64,000 bases of DNA, taken from the NCBI GenBank assembly GCA_016285885.1, contig JAEERP010000001.1:1-64000 (forward strand), in the 5' to 3' direction. The stretch is from Paludibacteraceae bacterium. GTDB taxonomy: Bacteria > Bacteroidota > Bacteroidia > Bacteroidales > Paludibacteraceae. The notes below the pieces were generated by a model. It was given only the letters and a program-made list of their open reading frames with translations. It was not told the DNA's origin and did no database searches. Positions 1-7,944 of this stretch are shown one piece after another (position 1 is the first letter of the stretch; every line of letters starts with the position of its first letter). A program made the translations under genes and the position numbers.

Positions 1-1
1 G

Positions 2-139
2 TACTTCGGTTCGAAGGAAGATGGTTGGGACGGAACCTACAACGGACACCCGATGCCTTCCACCGACTACTGGTATGTGATCGACGTGGAGGAGATCGAC
101 CGTCAGTTCATGGGCCACTTCACGTTGTTGAGACAATAA
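2..139 (+). CDS. C-terminal end of a T9SS type B (gliding-motility-associated) sorted surface protein, partial
   Basis: Only the last 45 codons are in the window; the gene begins before base 1. The frame reads through Gly-Trp-Asp-Gly-Thr-Tyr-Asn-Gly, then Tyr-Trp-Tyr-Val-Ile-Asp, and ends Gly-His-Phe-Thr-Leu-Leu-Arg-Gln before TAA at 137-139. This is the classic ending of the gliding-motility-associated C-terminal domain (CHU_C type), which directs cargo through the type IX secretion system of Bacteroidota. The parent is therefore probably a large secreted or surface adhesin-like protein; its own function cannot be seen. A terminator follows about 30 bases downstream. Confidence 0.85.
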   Translation, partial: YFGSKEDGWDGTYNGHPMPSTDYWYVIDVEEIDRQFMGHFTLLRQ

Positions 140-170
140 ACCCATCCCTTTTGGGAAACGTATTGATATA

Positions 171-200
171 AAGAGGCACCACATTGTGGTGTCTCTTTTG
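171..200 (+). terminator. Rho-independent terminator of the T9SS cargo gene
   Basis: An inverted repeat AAGAG-CACCAC / GTGGTG-CTCTT closes a 3-4 base loop with single-base bulges, and runs into TTTT. It lies 32 bases after the stop codon of the preceding gene. Confidence 0.75.
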
Positions 201-480
201 TTGTCTCTTTGGTACTATGGGTTGAACCCAACCCGTACGGATTTAGATGGCGCGAATATGGATATTGAGGCTCTTTGTGTACACTGACATTTTTGCAGAG
301 ATAGGGTAAAATGGAGCCTTTGGCACGACTATTGTTTATTATTAGTAGAGAGTGTTATTAGTATATGAACAATGCACTGATATACAGTTGTTTTAAATGC
401 TGCATAATGGGTAATGCAATTGTGCGACCATAAATGTTGACTGACAAAATGACGTAATCAGTAAGAATATATGACAGACA
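201..480. other. Intergenic region upstream of lon
   Basis: No credible reading frame. The region is AT-rich and must carry the lon promoter, but I see no clean TAnnTTTG element, so no site is assigned. I also see no inverted-repeat operator. Confidence 0.4.
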
Positions 481-2916
481 ATGAAAAAAAATGTTGAGAA
501 CATATTGTTAGGAGTGGGCGGCGAAGGCGAAGAGGGTGCGGAATTCTTCCCTTTGATTACGGACGAAGGGCCGAATTTCGTCTTCAATATTGGTGAGGAC
601 GAGAGTATCCCTGTCCTTCCACTTCGCAATGTGGTATTGTTCCCAGATGTGGTATTGCCCGTCTCTTTGGGTAGAAAGCGTTCTCTTAATGCGGTGAAGG
701 CTACCTATAGGAATCATAACTATTTAGGCGCATTCACACAGAAAGATGCGCATGTGGATGCCCCCGAATTGGATGATATCTTCCCTGTGGGTTGTGTTGC
801 GCAAGTGATTAAGATTTTGGAATTGCCAGATGGCTCTACTACAGCCATTCTTCAAGGTAAGCATCGTATAAAACTGACGAGCTACAGCTCTGAACGCTTG
901 TACTATAAAGGCACGGTTTCCTCCTATCCGGAACAATTGGATGACTCGGTGTCCCGCAAGGATTTTAATGCTTTGATAGAGGCGTTGAAGGATGTCGCCT
1001 TCCGAATCGTCAAAGGATCTTCCTCTATGCCGAATGGTCTTTCCTTTGCGATAAGAAACATCGAAGGATCCGTCCAACTGATTAATTTCATCGCCGCCAA
1101 CTTCAACTTGAGCGTGGAAGATCGCCAACGCTTGTTGGAGACCACGAGCATCTATGAGCGTGCCTACACGTTGTTGGGCTTGCTGAATCAGGAGCTTCAA
1201 CTCGTCGAAGTGAAGATGGCCATTCAGGCTAAGACCCAAGAGGGTATCGACCAGCAACAGAGGGAATACTATCTGCAACAGCAGATGAAGGCCATCCAAG
1301 AGGAGATGGGCGATTCTTCCTCGAAAGATGTCGAAAAACTGAAGGAAAAGGCGAAGGGCAAGAAATGGACGGAAGAGGTGAAGAAGGTTTTTGAAACCGA
1401 GCTCTCTAAGTTGGAGAGAACTCCTGTCACCTCGCATGATTATGGTGTGCAACTGAATTATGTGGAGACCATTGTCAATCTGCCTTGGGGCGAGTACACG
1501 AAGGATAGCCACTCCATCAAGAAGGCTAAGTCGGTCTTGGATCGTGACCATTATGGGATGGAAAAGGTGAAAGACCGTATTTTGGAGCATCTGGCCGTCA
1601 TGAAACTGAAGGGTGACATGAAATCGCCTATCGTGTGTCTGTATGGCCCTCCAGGAGTTGGTAAGACCTCTTTGGGTAAGTCCATCGCAGAGTCGTTGAA
1701 CAGAAAGTACGTCCGTATCTCATTGGGCGGATTGCATGACGAGGCGGAGATCCGCGGACATCGTCGTACCTACATCGGGGCGATGCCTGGCCGTATCATC
1801 CAAAGTTTGCAGAAGGCGGAATCCTCTAATCCTGTTTTCATATTGGATGAGATCGACAAGGTCTGCAATGATATGAAGGGTGATCCGGAGTCGGCTTTGC
1901 TGGAGGTCCTTGATCCAGAGCAGAACATCGCTTTCCATGATAATTTCTTGGATATTGATTATGACCTCTCTCATGTCATGTTTATCGCTACGGCTAACAA
2001 CTTGAATACAATCTCTCAACCTTTGTTGGATCGTATGGAGTTGATCGAGGTGAGCGGTTATATCACGGAGGAGAAGATTCAAATCGCTCTGCGTCACCTG
2101 ATTCCTAATGAGTTGGAGAAACATGGATTGACCTCTGATCAGGTCTCTTTCTCTGCTGATGTCTTGGAGAAAATCATCACCTCCTATACGAGAGAGTCGG
2201 GTGTGCGTGAACTGGAGAAGCTGATCTCCAAGGTGATGAGGAAGGTGGCTTATAAAATAGCTGTGAAGGAGGAATATAATCCTGTCATTACGAAGGATTC
2301 TCTTGCTGACTATTTGGGTGTGGAGCGTTACTCGCACGACGAATACCAAGGCAATGATTTCGCTGGCGTGGTGACGGGCTTGGCTTGGACCGCAGTGGGT
2401 GGCGAGATCTTGTTCGTTGAGACTAGCTTAAGCAAGTCCAAAGCTCCTAAACTTACCCTCACGGGTAGCTTGGGTGATGTGATGAAGGAGTCGGCGGTGT
2501 TGGCCTTGGAGTATATTCGTGCTCATGCGGATTATTGGAATATTCCTAATGATGTGTTCGAGGAGAATAGCATCCATGTTCATGTGCCAGAGGGCGCCGT
2601 TCCAAAGGATGGCCCTTCCGCTGGCGTCACGATGACCACCTCTATCGTCTCGGCCCTTACCAAGCGTAAAGTGCGTAAGAACTTAGCTATGACGGGCGAA
2701 ATCACGCTCCGTGGCAAGGTGCTTCCTGTCGGAGGTATACGTGAGAAGATCTTGGCGGCTAAGCGTGCGGGTATCAAGGATATCATCCTGTGCGAGGAGA
2801 ACAAGAAGGATATTGAGGAAATCAAGCCAGAGTACCTGAAGGGATTGACATTCCATTACGTTAATACCATCAAGGATGTGACGGATTTCGCTTTGCTGGA
2901 TGAGAAGGTGGATTGA
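481..2916 (+). CDS. lon: ATP-dependent endopeptidase La (Lon)
   Basis: Cytosolic AAA+ serine protease that unfolds and degrades damaged and short-lived regulatory proteins. The 811 residues match the usual bacterial Lon size. Order of domains: N-terminal LON substrate-binding domain (about 40-240), coiled helical linker, AAA+ module with Walker A GPPGVGKT at about 389-396 and Walker B ILDEIDK near 453-459, then the C-terminal protease domain. The catalytic Ser-Lys dyad is visible: Ser713 in PKDGPSAG and Lys756 in GGIREK. The start ATG at 481 opens with the frame; no Shine-Dalgarno is obvious, as is common in this phylum. A bidirectional terminator separates it from the convergent vWA gene. 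Intact and ordinary. Confidence 0.97.
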   Translation: MKKNVENILLGVGGEGEEGAEFFPLITDEGPNFVFNIGEDESIPVLPLRNVVLFPDVVLPVSLGRKRSLNAVKATYRNHNYLGAFTQKDAHVDAPELDDIFPVGCVAQVIKILELPDGSTTAILQGKHRIKLTSYSSERLYYKGTVSSYPEQLDDSVSRKDFNALIEALKDVAFRIVKGSSSMPNGLSFAIRNIEGSVQLINFIAANFNLSVEDRQRLLETTSIYERAYTLLGLLNQELQLVEVKMAIQAKTQEGIDQQQREYYLQQQMKAIQEEMGDSSSKDVEKLKEKAKGKKWTEEVKKVFETELSKLERTPVTSHDYGVQLNYVETIVNLPWGEYTKDSHSIKKAKSVLDRDHYGMEKVKDRILEHLAVMKLKGDMKSPIVCLYGPPGVGKTSLGKSIAESLNRKYVRISLGGLHDEAEIRGHRRTYIGAMPGRIIQSLQKAESSNPVFILDEIDKVCNDMKGDPESALLEVLDPEQNIAFHDNFLDIDYDLSHVMFIATANNLNTISQPLLDRMELIEVSGYITEEKIQIALRHLIPNELEKHGLTSDQVSFSADVLEKIITSYTRESGVRELEKLISKVMRKVAYKIAVKEEYNPVITKDSLADYLGVERYSHDEYQGNDFAGVVTGLAWTAVGGEILFVETSLSKSKAPKLTLTGSLGDVMKESAVLALEYIRAHADYWNIPNDVFEENSIHVHVPEGAVPKDGPSAGVTMTTSIVSALTKRKVRKNLAMTGEITLRGKVLPVGGIREKILAAKRAGIKDIILCEENKKDIEEIKPEYLKGLTFHYVNTIKDVTDFALLDEKVD

Positions 2917-2933
2917 TAGATTGATATACTGAT

Positions 2934-2975
2934 AAAAAAATGGAGACAGTGACATCACCGTCTCCATTTTTTTTG
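2934..2975. terminator. Bidirectional terminator between lon and the vWA gene
   Basis: A-tract, then ATGGAGAC-GTGA / CAC-GTCTCCAT, then a T-tract. The symmetry gives a U-tract on either strand, serving both convergent genes. Confidence 0.9.
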
Positions 2976-2992
2976 TGCATGCTTGAAGTACG

Positions 2993-3637
2993 TTATTTCC
3001 CCCTTCTCGCATAATCGGCTTCGACCTCTTCGTTCCAATCATCGGAAATGAATCCTTTCCCTCTCAGGTGGGTGATGGCCTTCTCCAAACAACTGTAGTT
3101 CAGGTTTACGCCAACAGAATCGCAGACATAATTGCTTGCCCGTTCCTTCCTGATGCCGAAGCTGTCCGCTGTCTCTATCGCATCGATGTTCGCACCGAGA
3201 AAGATGAACTCCCACCCGTATTTCTCCTGCTCGTAACTGATCATCTTTTTGATGTCCCGTTTGCTGTATCGGGTCGATGAGTTCTCCTCCCCGTCGGTGA
3301 TGATCACAAATACCACGTTGGAGGCCCGCTCGTCGTCGGCCGCGTTTTTCTGAACCTTTACCGTGTGTTGTATTGCATCTCCCATGGCGTCCAACAAGGC
3401 GGTGCTTCCTCCGACACGATATTCGTTGCGGGTCAATGGTTCAATCTTCTCGATGTTGCGGCGGTTGTGCAGCACCTCAGAACTGTTGGAGAATAAGATG
3501 GTGGAGAGGTGGCATACGCCTTCGCCTTCTTTCTGCTTTTGCAACATGGAGTTGAATCCACCTATGGTGTCGGCTTCCAAACCAGACATTGAGCCAGACT
3601 TGTCGATGATAAAAATGAGTTCTGTTATCTTTTCCAT
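2993..3637 (-). CDS. vWA-domain protein (TerY/TerF-like), cytosolic
   Basis: A stand-alone von Willebrand factor A domain of about 214 residues with no signal peptide or membrane segment. The MIDAS metal site starts Asp-Lys-Ser-Gly-Ser-Met-Ser at about residues 10-16; a conserved Thr follows (GGSTALLDAM) and ITDGEE completes the site. I chose the ATG at 3637 because it directly precedes the first beta strand (MEKITELIFIID); the frame opens nine codons earlier with another ATG at 3664. Small cytosolic vWA proteins of this kind occur in tellurite/stress (Ter) and other conflict-related modules. It is divergent from a macro-domain gene, about 120 bases apart, which suggests a shared control region. 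The partner protein is unknown. Confidence 0.85.
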   Translation of the reverse strand: MEKITELIFIIDKSGSMSGLEADTIGGFNSMLQKQKEGEGVCHLSTILFSNSSEVLHNRRNIEKIEPLTRNEYRVGGSTALLDAMGDAIQHTVKVQKNAADDERASNVVFVIITDGEENSSTRYSKRDIKKMISYEQEKYGWEFIFLGANIDAIETADSFGIRKERASNYVCDSVGVNLNYSCLEKAITHLRGKGFISDDWNEEVEADYARRGK

Positions 3638-3730
3638 TGCTTTACGTTTTATTTGGTTTAACATGAATTACGATGTAAAATTCACGGATTTTTTTCAGAA
3701 ACCTGTCGCCATAAAAGCGACAATTTTTAG

Positions 3731-3738
3731 TATATTTA
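3731..3738 (+). promoter_or_regulatory. Weak -7-like element for the macro-domain gene
   Basis: TATATTTA differs by one base from TAnnTTTG and lies 18 bases before the ATG at 3757. No clear -33 element. Confidence 0.35.
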
Positions 3739-3756
3739 CACGAAAGATTTACAACT

Positions 3757-4785
3757 ATGCCATTACTGATTAGCAGAAACGATATTACACAGGTGCAGGC
3801 CGACGCCATCGTCAATGCGGCCAATCCTCAGCTAGCGATGGGCGGGGGTGTCTGTGGTGCGATTTTCCGCGCGGCGGGTCCTGCGAAACTTCAAGCCGCC
3901 TGTGACAAATTAGCACCTATACAGGTTGGCCAGGCGGTCATTACCGACGGTTTCGACTTAAAGGCGAAGTACATCATCCACACCGCCGGACCGATTTACA
4001 AGGAGGGTAATACTGTACAGGAGCAACAGTTGTATGATTGTTACTACAACTCATTGCGGCTGGCTTCGGAGAAGCGGCTTGAGACGATTGCTTTCCCCCT
4101 CATCTCGTCGGGTATTTACGGCTATCCTCCCGAAGAAGCATTGAAGGTCGCTCAAAGGGCTATCCATGATTTCTTGGGTGATTATGAGGGCGACATGACC
4201 GTCTATCTTATCGTCTATGACAGTAGTGCCTTCAAAACCGCTCAATCGATCTACGGAGAGGTGGAGAGCTATATTAACGAGAGCCAGGTAGATACGGATT
4301 ATCGGATCCGCAGATCGTTGCGTGAACTCTTTAATAGGAAGTCTGCGGGGAAAACGAATGCGTCGCTTGAGCGTTGTGTGGAAGAGGAGGTCTCCGCGGA
4401 AATCACCGACCATGATCTTGCCGAACGCTTGGAGGATAGTTTCAGCACATTGCTCTTCAAAATGATACGTAGGAAACAGATGACCAACGCGGAGGTCTAC
4501 AAGAATGCGAACCTTGACCGTCGCCTCTTCTCAAAGATTATCTCGAACAAGGATTATTCTCCAAGAAAAAATACAGTGTTAGCATTGGCCATTTCGCTTA
4601 AACTCAATTTGGAGGAGACGCAAGAGCTGTTGCGTAGCGCAGGGTATGCGATCTCCCATTCCTCGAAGGCTGATTTGATTATTGAGTATTATATTTTGCA
4701 TCAGGAGAATAAATACTATAACATTGATGACTTGAATTTCTTGCTGTTTCAACATAAACAGGTCCAACTGGGGCAGATTGATTGA
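3757..4785 (+). CDS. Macro-domain protein with C-terminal helix-turn-helix-like domain
   Basis: Residues 1 to about 150 form a macro domain, a fold that binds or hydrolyses ADP-ribose derivatives: it has IVNAANPQL near residue 20, a Gly-rich GGGVCGAIFRAAG stretch and SSGIYGYP (the diphosphate loop) near residue 115. After a charged linker, residues about 220-335 are helical and resemble an XRE-type DNA-binding unit (a helix pair around KMIRRKQMTNAEVYKNANL, then a region ending in LSLNLEE-like repeats of heptad Leu). The 342-residue length exceeds a lone macro domain, so the tail is a real extra domain. The neighbour is a divergent vWA gene. Function is probably ADP-ribose signalling linked to transcription or stress; substrate unknown. 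Confidence 0.85.
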   Translation: MPLLISRNDITQVQADAIVNAANPQLAMGGGVCGAIFRAAGPAKLQAACDKLAPIQVGQAVITDGFDLKAKYIIHTAGPIYKEGNTVQEQQLYDCYYNSLRLASEKRLETIAFPLISSGIYGYPPEEALKVAQRAIHDFLGDYEGDMTVYLIVYDSSAFKTAQSIYGEVESYINESQVDTDYRIRRSLRELFNRKSAGKTNASLERCVEEEVSAEITDHDLAERLEDSFSTLLFKMIRRKQMTNAEVYKNANLDRRLFSKIISNKDYSPRKNTVLALAISLKLNLEETQELLRSAGYAISHSSKADLIIEYYILHQENKYYNIDDLNFLLFQHKQVQLGQID

Positions 4786-4804
4786 CCCCTTGGGTATGAG
4801 ATGC

Positions 4805-5380
4805 TTATGCTAATGTTTTGGTTATTTCCTTGATTTGGGGAATGACGGCATGTTTTTCGTCGTTAATGATGACGAAGTCTGAACGTCGCATTCTCTCCTC
4901 ATCGTCCATCTGGTTCCTTATCCTTGCCAGAACTTGCTCTTTGGTCATGCTGTCGCGTTTCACGCAACGCTCAATCCTTGTGTCGGTAGGTGCGATGACG
5001 GAAACCTTCACATTCACCAATTTGTCCATGCCTGATTCGAACAGAATGGCGGTCTCTGCGGCCACGACGCTTGCGGTCTGCAATTCGCACCATGCCATGA
5101 AATCCTCGATGACAGCGGGGTGGATGATATTGTTCACTTTGGCAAGGAGTTCCGTGTCGTTGAAAATCAATTGCGCCATCTTCTTTTTGTCCAGGTTGCC
5201 GTGCGCATAGATTTCGCTTCCCAACAGCTTCTTCAGCGCATTGATGATCTCTTTCCGTGTGGAGATGATACGCTTGGAGGCATTGTCCGCATTGTAGGTG
5301 GGGATTCCCATGCATGATAGGATCTCCGAGACAACAGACTTCCCGCTTCCGATTCCTCCTGTGATGCCGATGCGTATCAT
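4805..5380 (-). CDS. coaE: Dephospho-CoA kinase
   Basis: Catalyses the last step of coenzyme A synthesis, ATP-dependent phosphorylation of the ribose 3'-OH of dephospho-CoA. The N-terminal P-loop GITGGIGSGKS covers residues 5-15, followed by the family motif YNADNASKRI and the CoA-binding IIHPAV near residue 85. At 191 residues it is full length. Its start overlaps the stop of the YbbR-like gene by 4 bases, so it is the last gene of the operon nusB-yajC-ybbR-coaE. It converges on the macro-domain gene with only 19 bases between, and no terminator hairpin is visible there. Confidence 0.96.
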   Translation of the reverse strand: MIRIGITGGIGSGKSVVSEILSCMGIPTYNADNASKRIISTRKEIINALKKLLGSEIYAHGNLDKKKMAQLIFNDTELLAKVNNIIHPAVIEDFMAWCELQTASVVAAETAILFESGMDKLVNVKVSVIAPTDTRIERCVKRDSMTKEQVLARIRNQMDDEERMRRSDFVIINDEKHAVIPQIKEITKTLA

Positions 5381-6357
5381 TGAATGATTTTCTCCTCTAT
5401 GATATAATCTACGGATTCCGGCTTCAACTTAACGTTGAACGCCTTAGAGTCTCTTTTGTTGAGTTTGATTTTGAGTTTGTCTTTCCCATTCCTCTTCGCT
5501 TCTCTGAAATCCACGTAGAGAGAGAAGGATGAGGCGTCAACCTTTTCGTAAGAACTCAGTCCAATTTGATAGCTGAGAGTGGTTGCGGAAGGAAATATCC
5601 TGAGTGTGATGTTTTCAGGCACATGTTTGATGGATATAGGCAGTTGAATGCTCTTTTCCGTGAATTTCTCCGACATTATCTTCACAGTGATGATAGAGTC
5701 TGAGTAACGTAGGTTTTTGATGCTCTTCAGCCCTATTGTCGCAGTGATGGTGTCTTTGACATTGTTCAGTGACAGCAATTCCGTGTGTATGGTGTCCAAT
5801 TTGGCGAGCTCCGATTGAGGACCGTATGCCGTGATGCGGGCTGGCGTGATCTGAGTGGAATCGCTGTAGGTATATTGTTGCTCAAGTTCAATCTCGGCAT
5901 CCAGTGCGACGGGAATGACTTTCTTTTTTTGCTTCTCTAAGACGAACAGAATCGAGTCGGGGGAAGTCCTCCTGATACTTGTTCCTGATCTGGTTTGTTT
6001 GTGTATTTGATTGGTGTATGCGCTGACGGCCACCTTCCTTCTTCCCTTGGCCACCTCCTCCATGTCTATTAGAATAGGGCCCAATCCGTGTCCGTAACGG
6101 TAGCGGAAGATGTCAGTTCCTTTCCCTTCCAAACTGATTTTCACGTGAGAGGGAAGGTCATTGGTGATGATATAATCTTTTGGTAGATTGACATAGTTAA
6201 TGGGAACCTCCACTGTCGCATCGTAGTTTTTCCTTAAGGCTTGCAGGGCCCATAGGGCAGTGGAGATGCATAGAAAAAGGAAAAAGACCAAGAGATCCTT
6301 TGTCGTAAGGAACCTCTTGATCCTTTTAGTTATTTCTGTGATAAAATCGTTCATCAT
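5377..6357 (-). CDS. YbbR-like (CdaR-family) membrane-anchored protein
   Basis: 326 residues with one N-terminal transmembrane segment (about 17-43, LLVFFLFLCISTALWALQAL) and a large extracytoplasmic part made of beta-rich YbbR-type repeats; the first follows the membrane segment at VEVPINYVNLP. In Firmicutes YbbR/CdaR regulates the diadenylate cyclase CdaA; here no cyclase gene is adjacent, so the role in this phylum is inferred only. It overlaps both yajC (upstream) and coaE (downstream) by 4 bases, showing translational coupling. Confidence 0.85.
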   Translation of the reverse strand: MMNDFITEITKRIKRFLTTKDLLVFFLFLCISTALWALQALRKNYDATVEVPINYVNLPKDYIITNDLPSHVKISLEGKGTDIFRYRYGHGLGPILIDMEEVAKGRRKVAVSAYTNQIHKQTRSGTSIRRTSPDSILFVLEKQKKKVIPVALDAEIELEQQYTYSDSTQITPARITAYGPQSELAKLDTIHTELLSLNNVKDTITATIGLKSIKNLRYSDSIITVKIMSEKFTEKSIQLPISIKHVPENITLRIFPSATTLSYQIGLSSYEKVDASSFSLYVDFREAKRNGKDKLKIKLNKRDSKAFNVKLKPESVDYIIEEKIIQ

Positions 6358-6680
6358 TTGTTCCCTTCGTTAGCGGGATTGTTTCCAAGGGAGAAGATGG
6401 AAGTCTTGTCAACGGTGATGTTTACGTTGTTGGCAATCTCTATCACCATAGTGTTATCCTTGATCTCCTTGATCTTTCCGTGAACGCCGCCGGAGGTCAC
6501 CACAGTATCACCCACGCTGAGGGCGTTTCTGAATTTTGTGATCTCTTCTTGTCTCTTTTTCTGAGGTCTGATCATGAAGAAGTAGAAGATAGCGAAGATG
6601 GCTACCAACATGATGATTGAGGAAAATCCCGCACCTGCTCCCTGCTCTGGGTTTGCTTGTAATAGAATGCTTGAAATCAT
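6354..6680 (-). CDS. yajC: Preprotein translocase accessory subunit YajC
   Basis: 108 residues, one transmembrane segment (about 18-38, IIMLVAIFAIFYFFMIRPQKKR) followed by the basic stop-transfer and the family's cytosolic SH3-like part with GDTVVTSGGVHGKIKEI. YajC associates with SecDF at the SecYEG channel. The N terminus carries a short Gln/Gly-rich stretch before the membrane helix, as is typical. It sits between nusB and ybbR, an order common in Bacteroidota. Confidence 0.95.
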   Translation of the reverse strand: MISSILLQANPEQGAGAGFSSIIMLVAIFAIFYFFMIRPQKKRQEEITKFRNALSVGDTVVTSGGVHGKIKEIKDNTMVIEIANNVNITVDKTSIFSLGNNPANEGNK

Positions 6681-6708
6681 ATTTTACACTTTTAATAAAT
6701 TTGAAATC

Positions 6709-7695
6709 TTATTTTTTGTAGGCGTTGGTATAAACAACCTTGCTGACCTTCTTCGATTCCACCAACTCTTTCGCGATGGCATCCAACAAACCATTGATGA
6801 ATGTTCCGCTCTTGGCGGTGCTATAGTTCTTGGCTATTTCAATGTATTCGTTGATGGTTACGTTGACGGGTATGGTTGGGAAGGTGCAGATCTCCGCGAT
6901 GGCGGTTTGCATGATGATGGTGTCGAGGAAGGCGATTCGGTCGGCGTCCCAATTTTTGGTGCGCTCGAAGATCATTTTCCTATAATCCGCCTCGTCGTAG
7001 ATGGATTGTTTCAGAAGCTTCAGGGCGAATTCCAAGTCTTCCTTGTCCCTGAACTGAGGAAGCAACTCTTGGTTCTCTCCCTGCGCCTCGTCAAAGTTGC
7101 GTATTGTTTTGGAAACGAAACTGATAACATCCGCCGCATCGTCGTTCCAGTAGATGGACATGTCTTCCAACTCTCTGCCGATCGATTCGGAGTCGGAAAC
7201 GGTCTTCCTTAGGATGGATCTCCAGATCTCCTTGTCCTCCACGTAGCTGTTCTCTTTCGTCTCGTTGTATTTCTTAAATTCTTCCAAATCAAGGATTTGT
7301 GAAACGATCTCCTTGGTGAGGTTATTCTGTTGCTCCTCGTTTTGAATGTCCCAGAAAAGTTCGTTGTTTTCTGTCTTGTTAGCCCATTCCACATCGTGCT
7401 CGTCAAAGTAGGCGAGAAATTGTTTGTTCTTCGCCAGCTGTTTCACGAAAAGGTTGTTGGCGAGTTTTTCATACTCGTTGTGGGGGGAGTTTTTCTTCTT
7501 CGCTAATTTTTGGACGTATTCCGTGATCATGATGATAAGCAGGAAGAAGTAGTGGTACAATTCATAGGTTTTGTCCGTGCTCTCAATTAATTCATTTTGA
7601 GCGGATTCCAACTCTACCGTATCATTCTCTTTGTTCTTGTAGTAAGAGTATAGAATTTGGATTACTTTGATTCTTAGTAATGTCCTGTTTATCAT
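6709..7695 (-). CDS. nusB: Transcription antitermination protein NusB (extended form)
   Basis: The C-terminal third (about 190-320) is the NusB/RsmB fold: a helical bundle ending in FPTIPVNVTINEYIEIAKNYSTAKSGTFINGLLD-type sequence, the family signature. NusB binds NusE and boxA RNA during rRNA transcription. At 328 residues it is about twice the E. coli protein; the extra N-terminal half begins with MINRTLLRIKVIQILYSYY, itself NusB-like, then a charged helical insert rich in Lys, Asn and Glu. This long form is typical of Bacteroidota. First gene of a four-gene operon. Confidence 0.93.
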   Translation of the reverse strand: MINRTLLRIKVIQILYSYYKNKENDTVELESAQNELIESTDKTYELYHYFFLLIIMITEYVQKLAKKKNSPHNEYEKLANNLFVKQLAKNKQFLAYFDEHDVEWANKTENNELFWDIQNEEQQNNLTKEIVSQILDLEEFKKYNETKENSYVEDKEIWRSILRKTVSDSESIGRELEDMSIYWNDDAADVISFVSKTIRNFDEAQGENQELLPQFRDKEDLEFALKLLKQSIYDEADYRKMIFERTKNWDADRIAFLDTIIMQTAIAEICTFPTIPVNVTINEYIEIAKNYSTAKSGTFINGLLDAIAKELVESKKVSKVVYTNAYKK

Positions 7696-7720
7696 TTTTC
7701 CATTCTTTTGTTTAGTCGTG

Positions 7721-7728
7721 CAAAAATA
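7721..7728 (-). promoter_or_regulatory. -7 element of the nusB-yajC-ybbR-coaE operon
   Basis: On the minus strand this reads TATTTTTG, a full match to TAnnTTTG, 26 bases before the nusB ATG. No clear -33 partner. Confidence 0.6.
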
Positions 7729-7910
7729 AATAAAATCCTTGTTTTTCTCTCCATATTTCTTTCAAATAATGGTGAGATATGTTGGTTTTTGTATTTGTAC
7801 GCAGGAATAGCATGATTCCAGAGCTTGTTGTTTACCGTCCTTCTTGGACTCAGACGGTGCGAATCGTGTGAAAATACGCGTCAGCACATCACCTCTCCCA
7901 AACATGAATC

Positions 7911-7943
7911 AATTCATAATTCAAAATTCATAATTCAAAATTA
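7911..7943. repeat. 14-base AT-rich tandem repeat
   Basis: Two perfect copies of AATTCATAATTCAA in tandem plus a partial third, directly after the mfd stop codon (minus-strand sense). Such AATTCA-type repeats recur in intergenic DNA of this window. Confidence 0.7.
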
Positions 7944-7944
7944 T

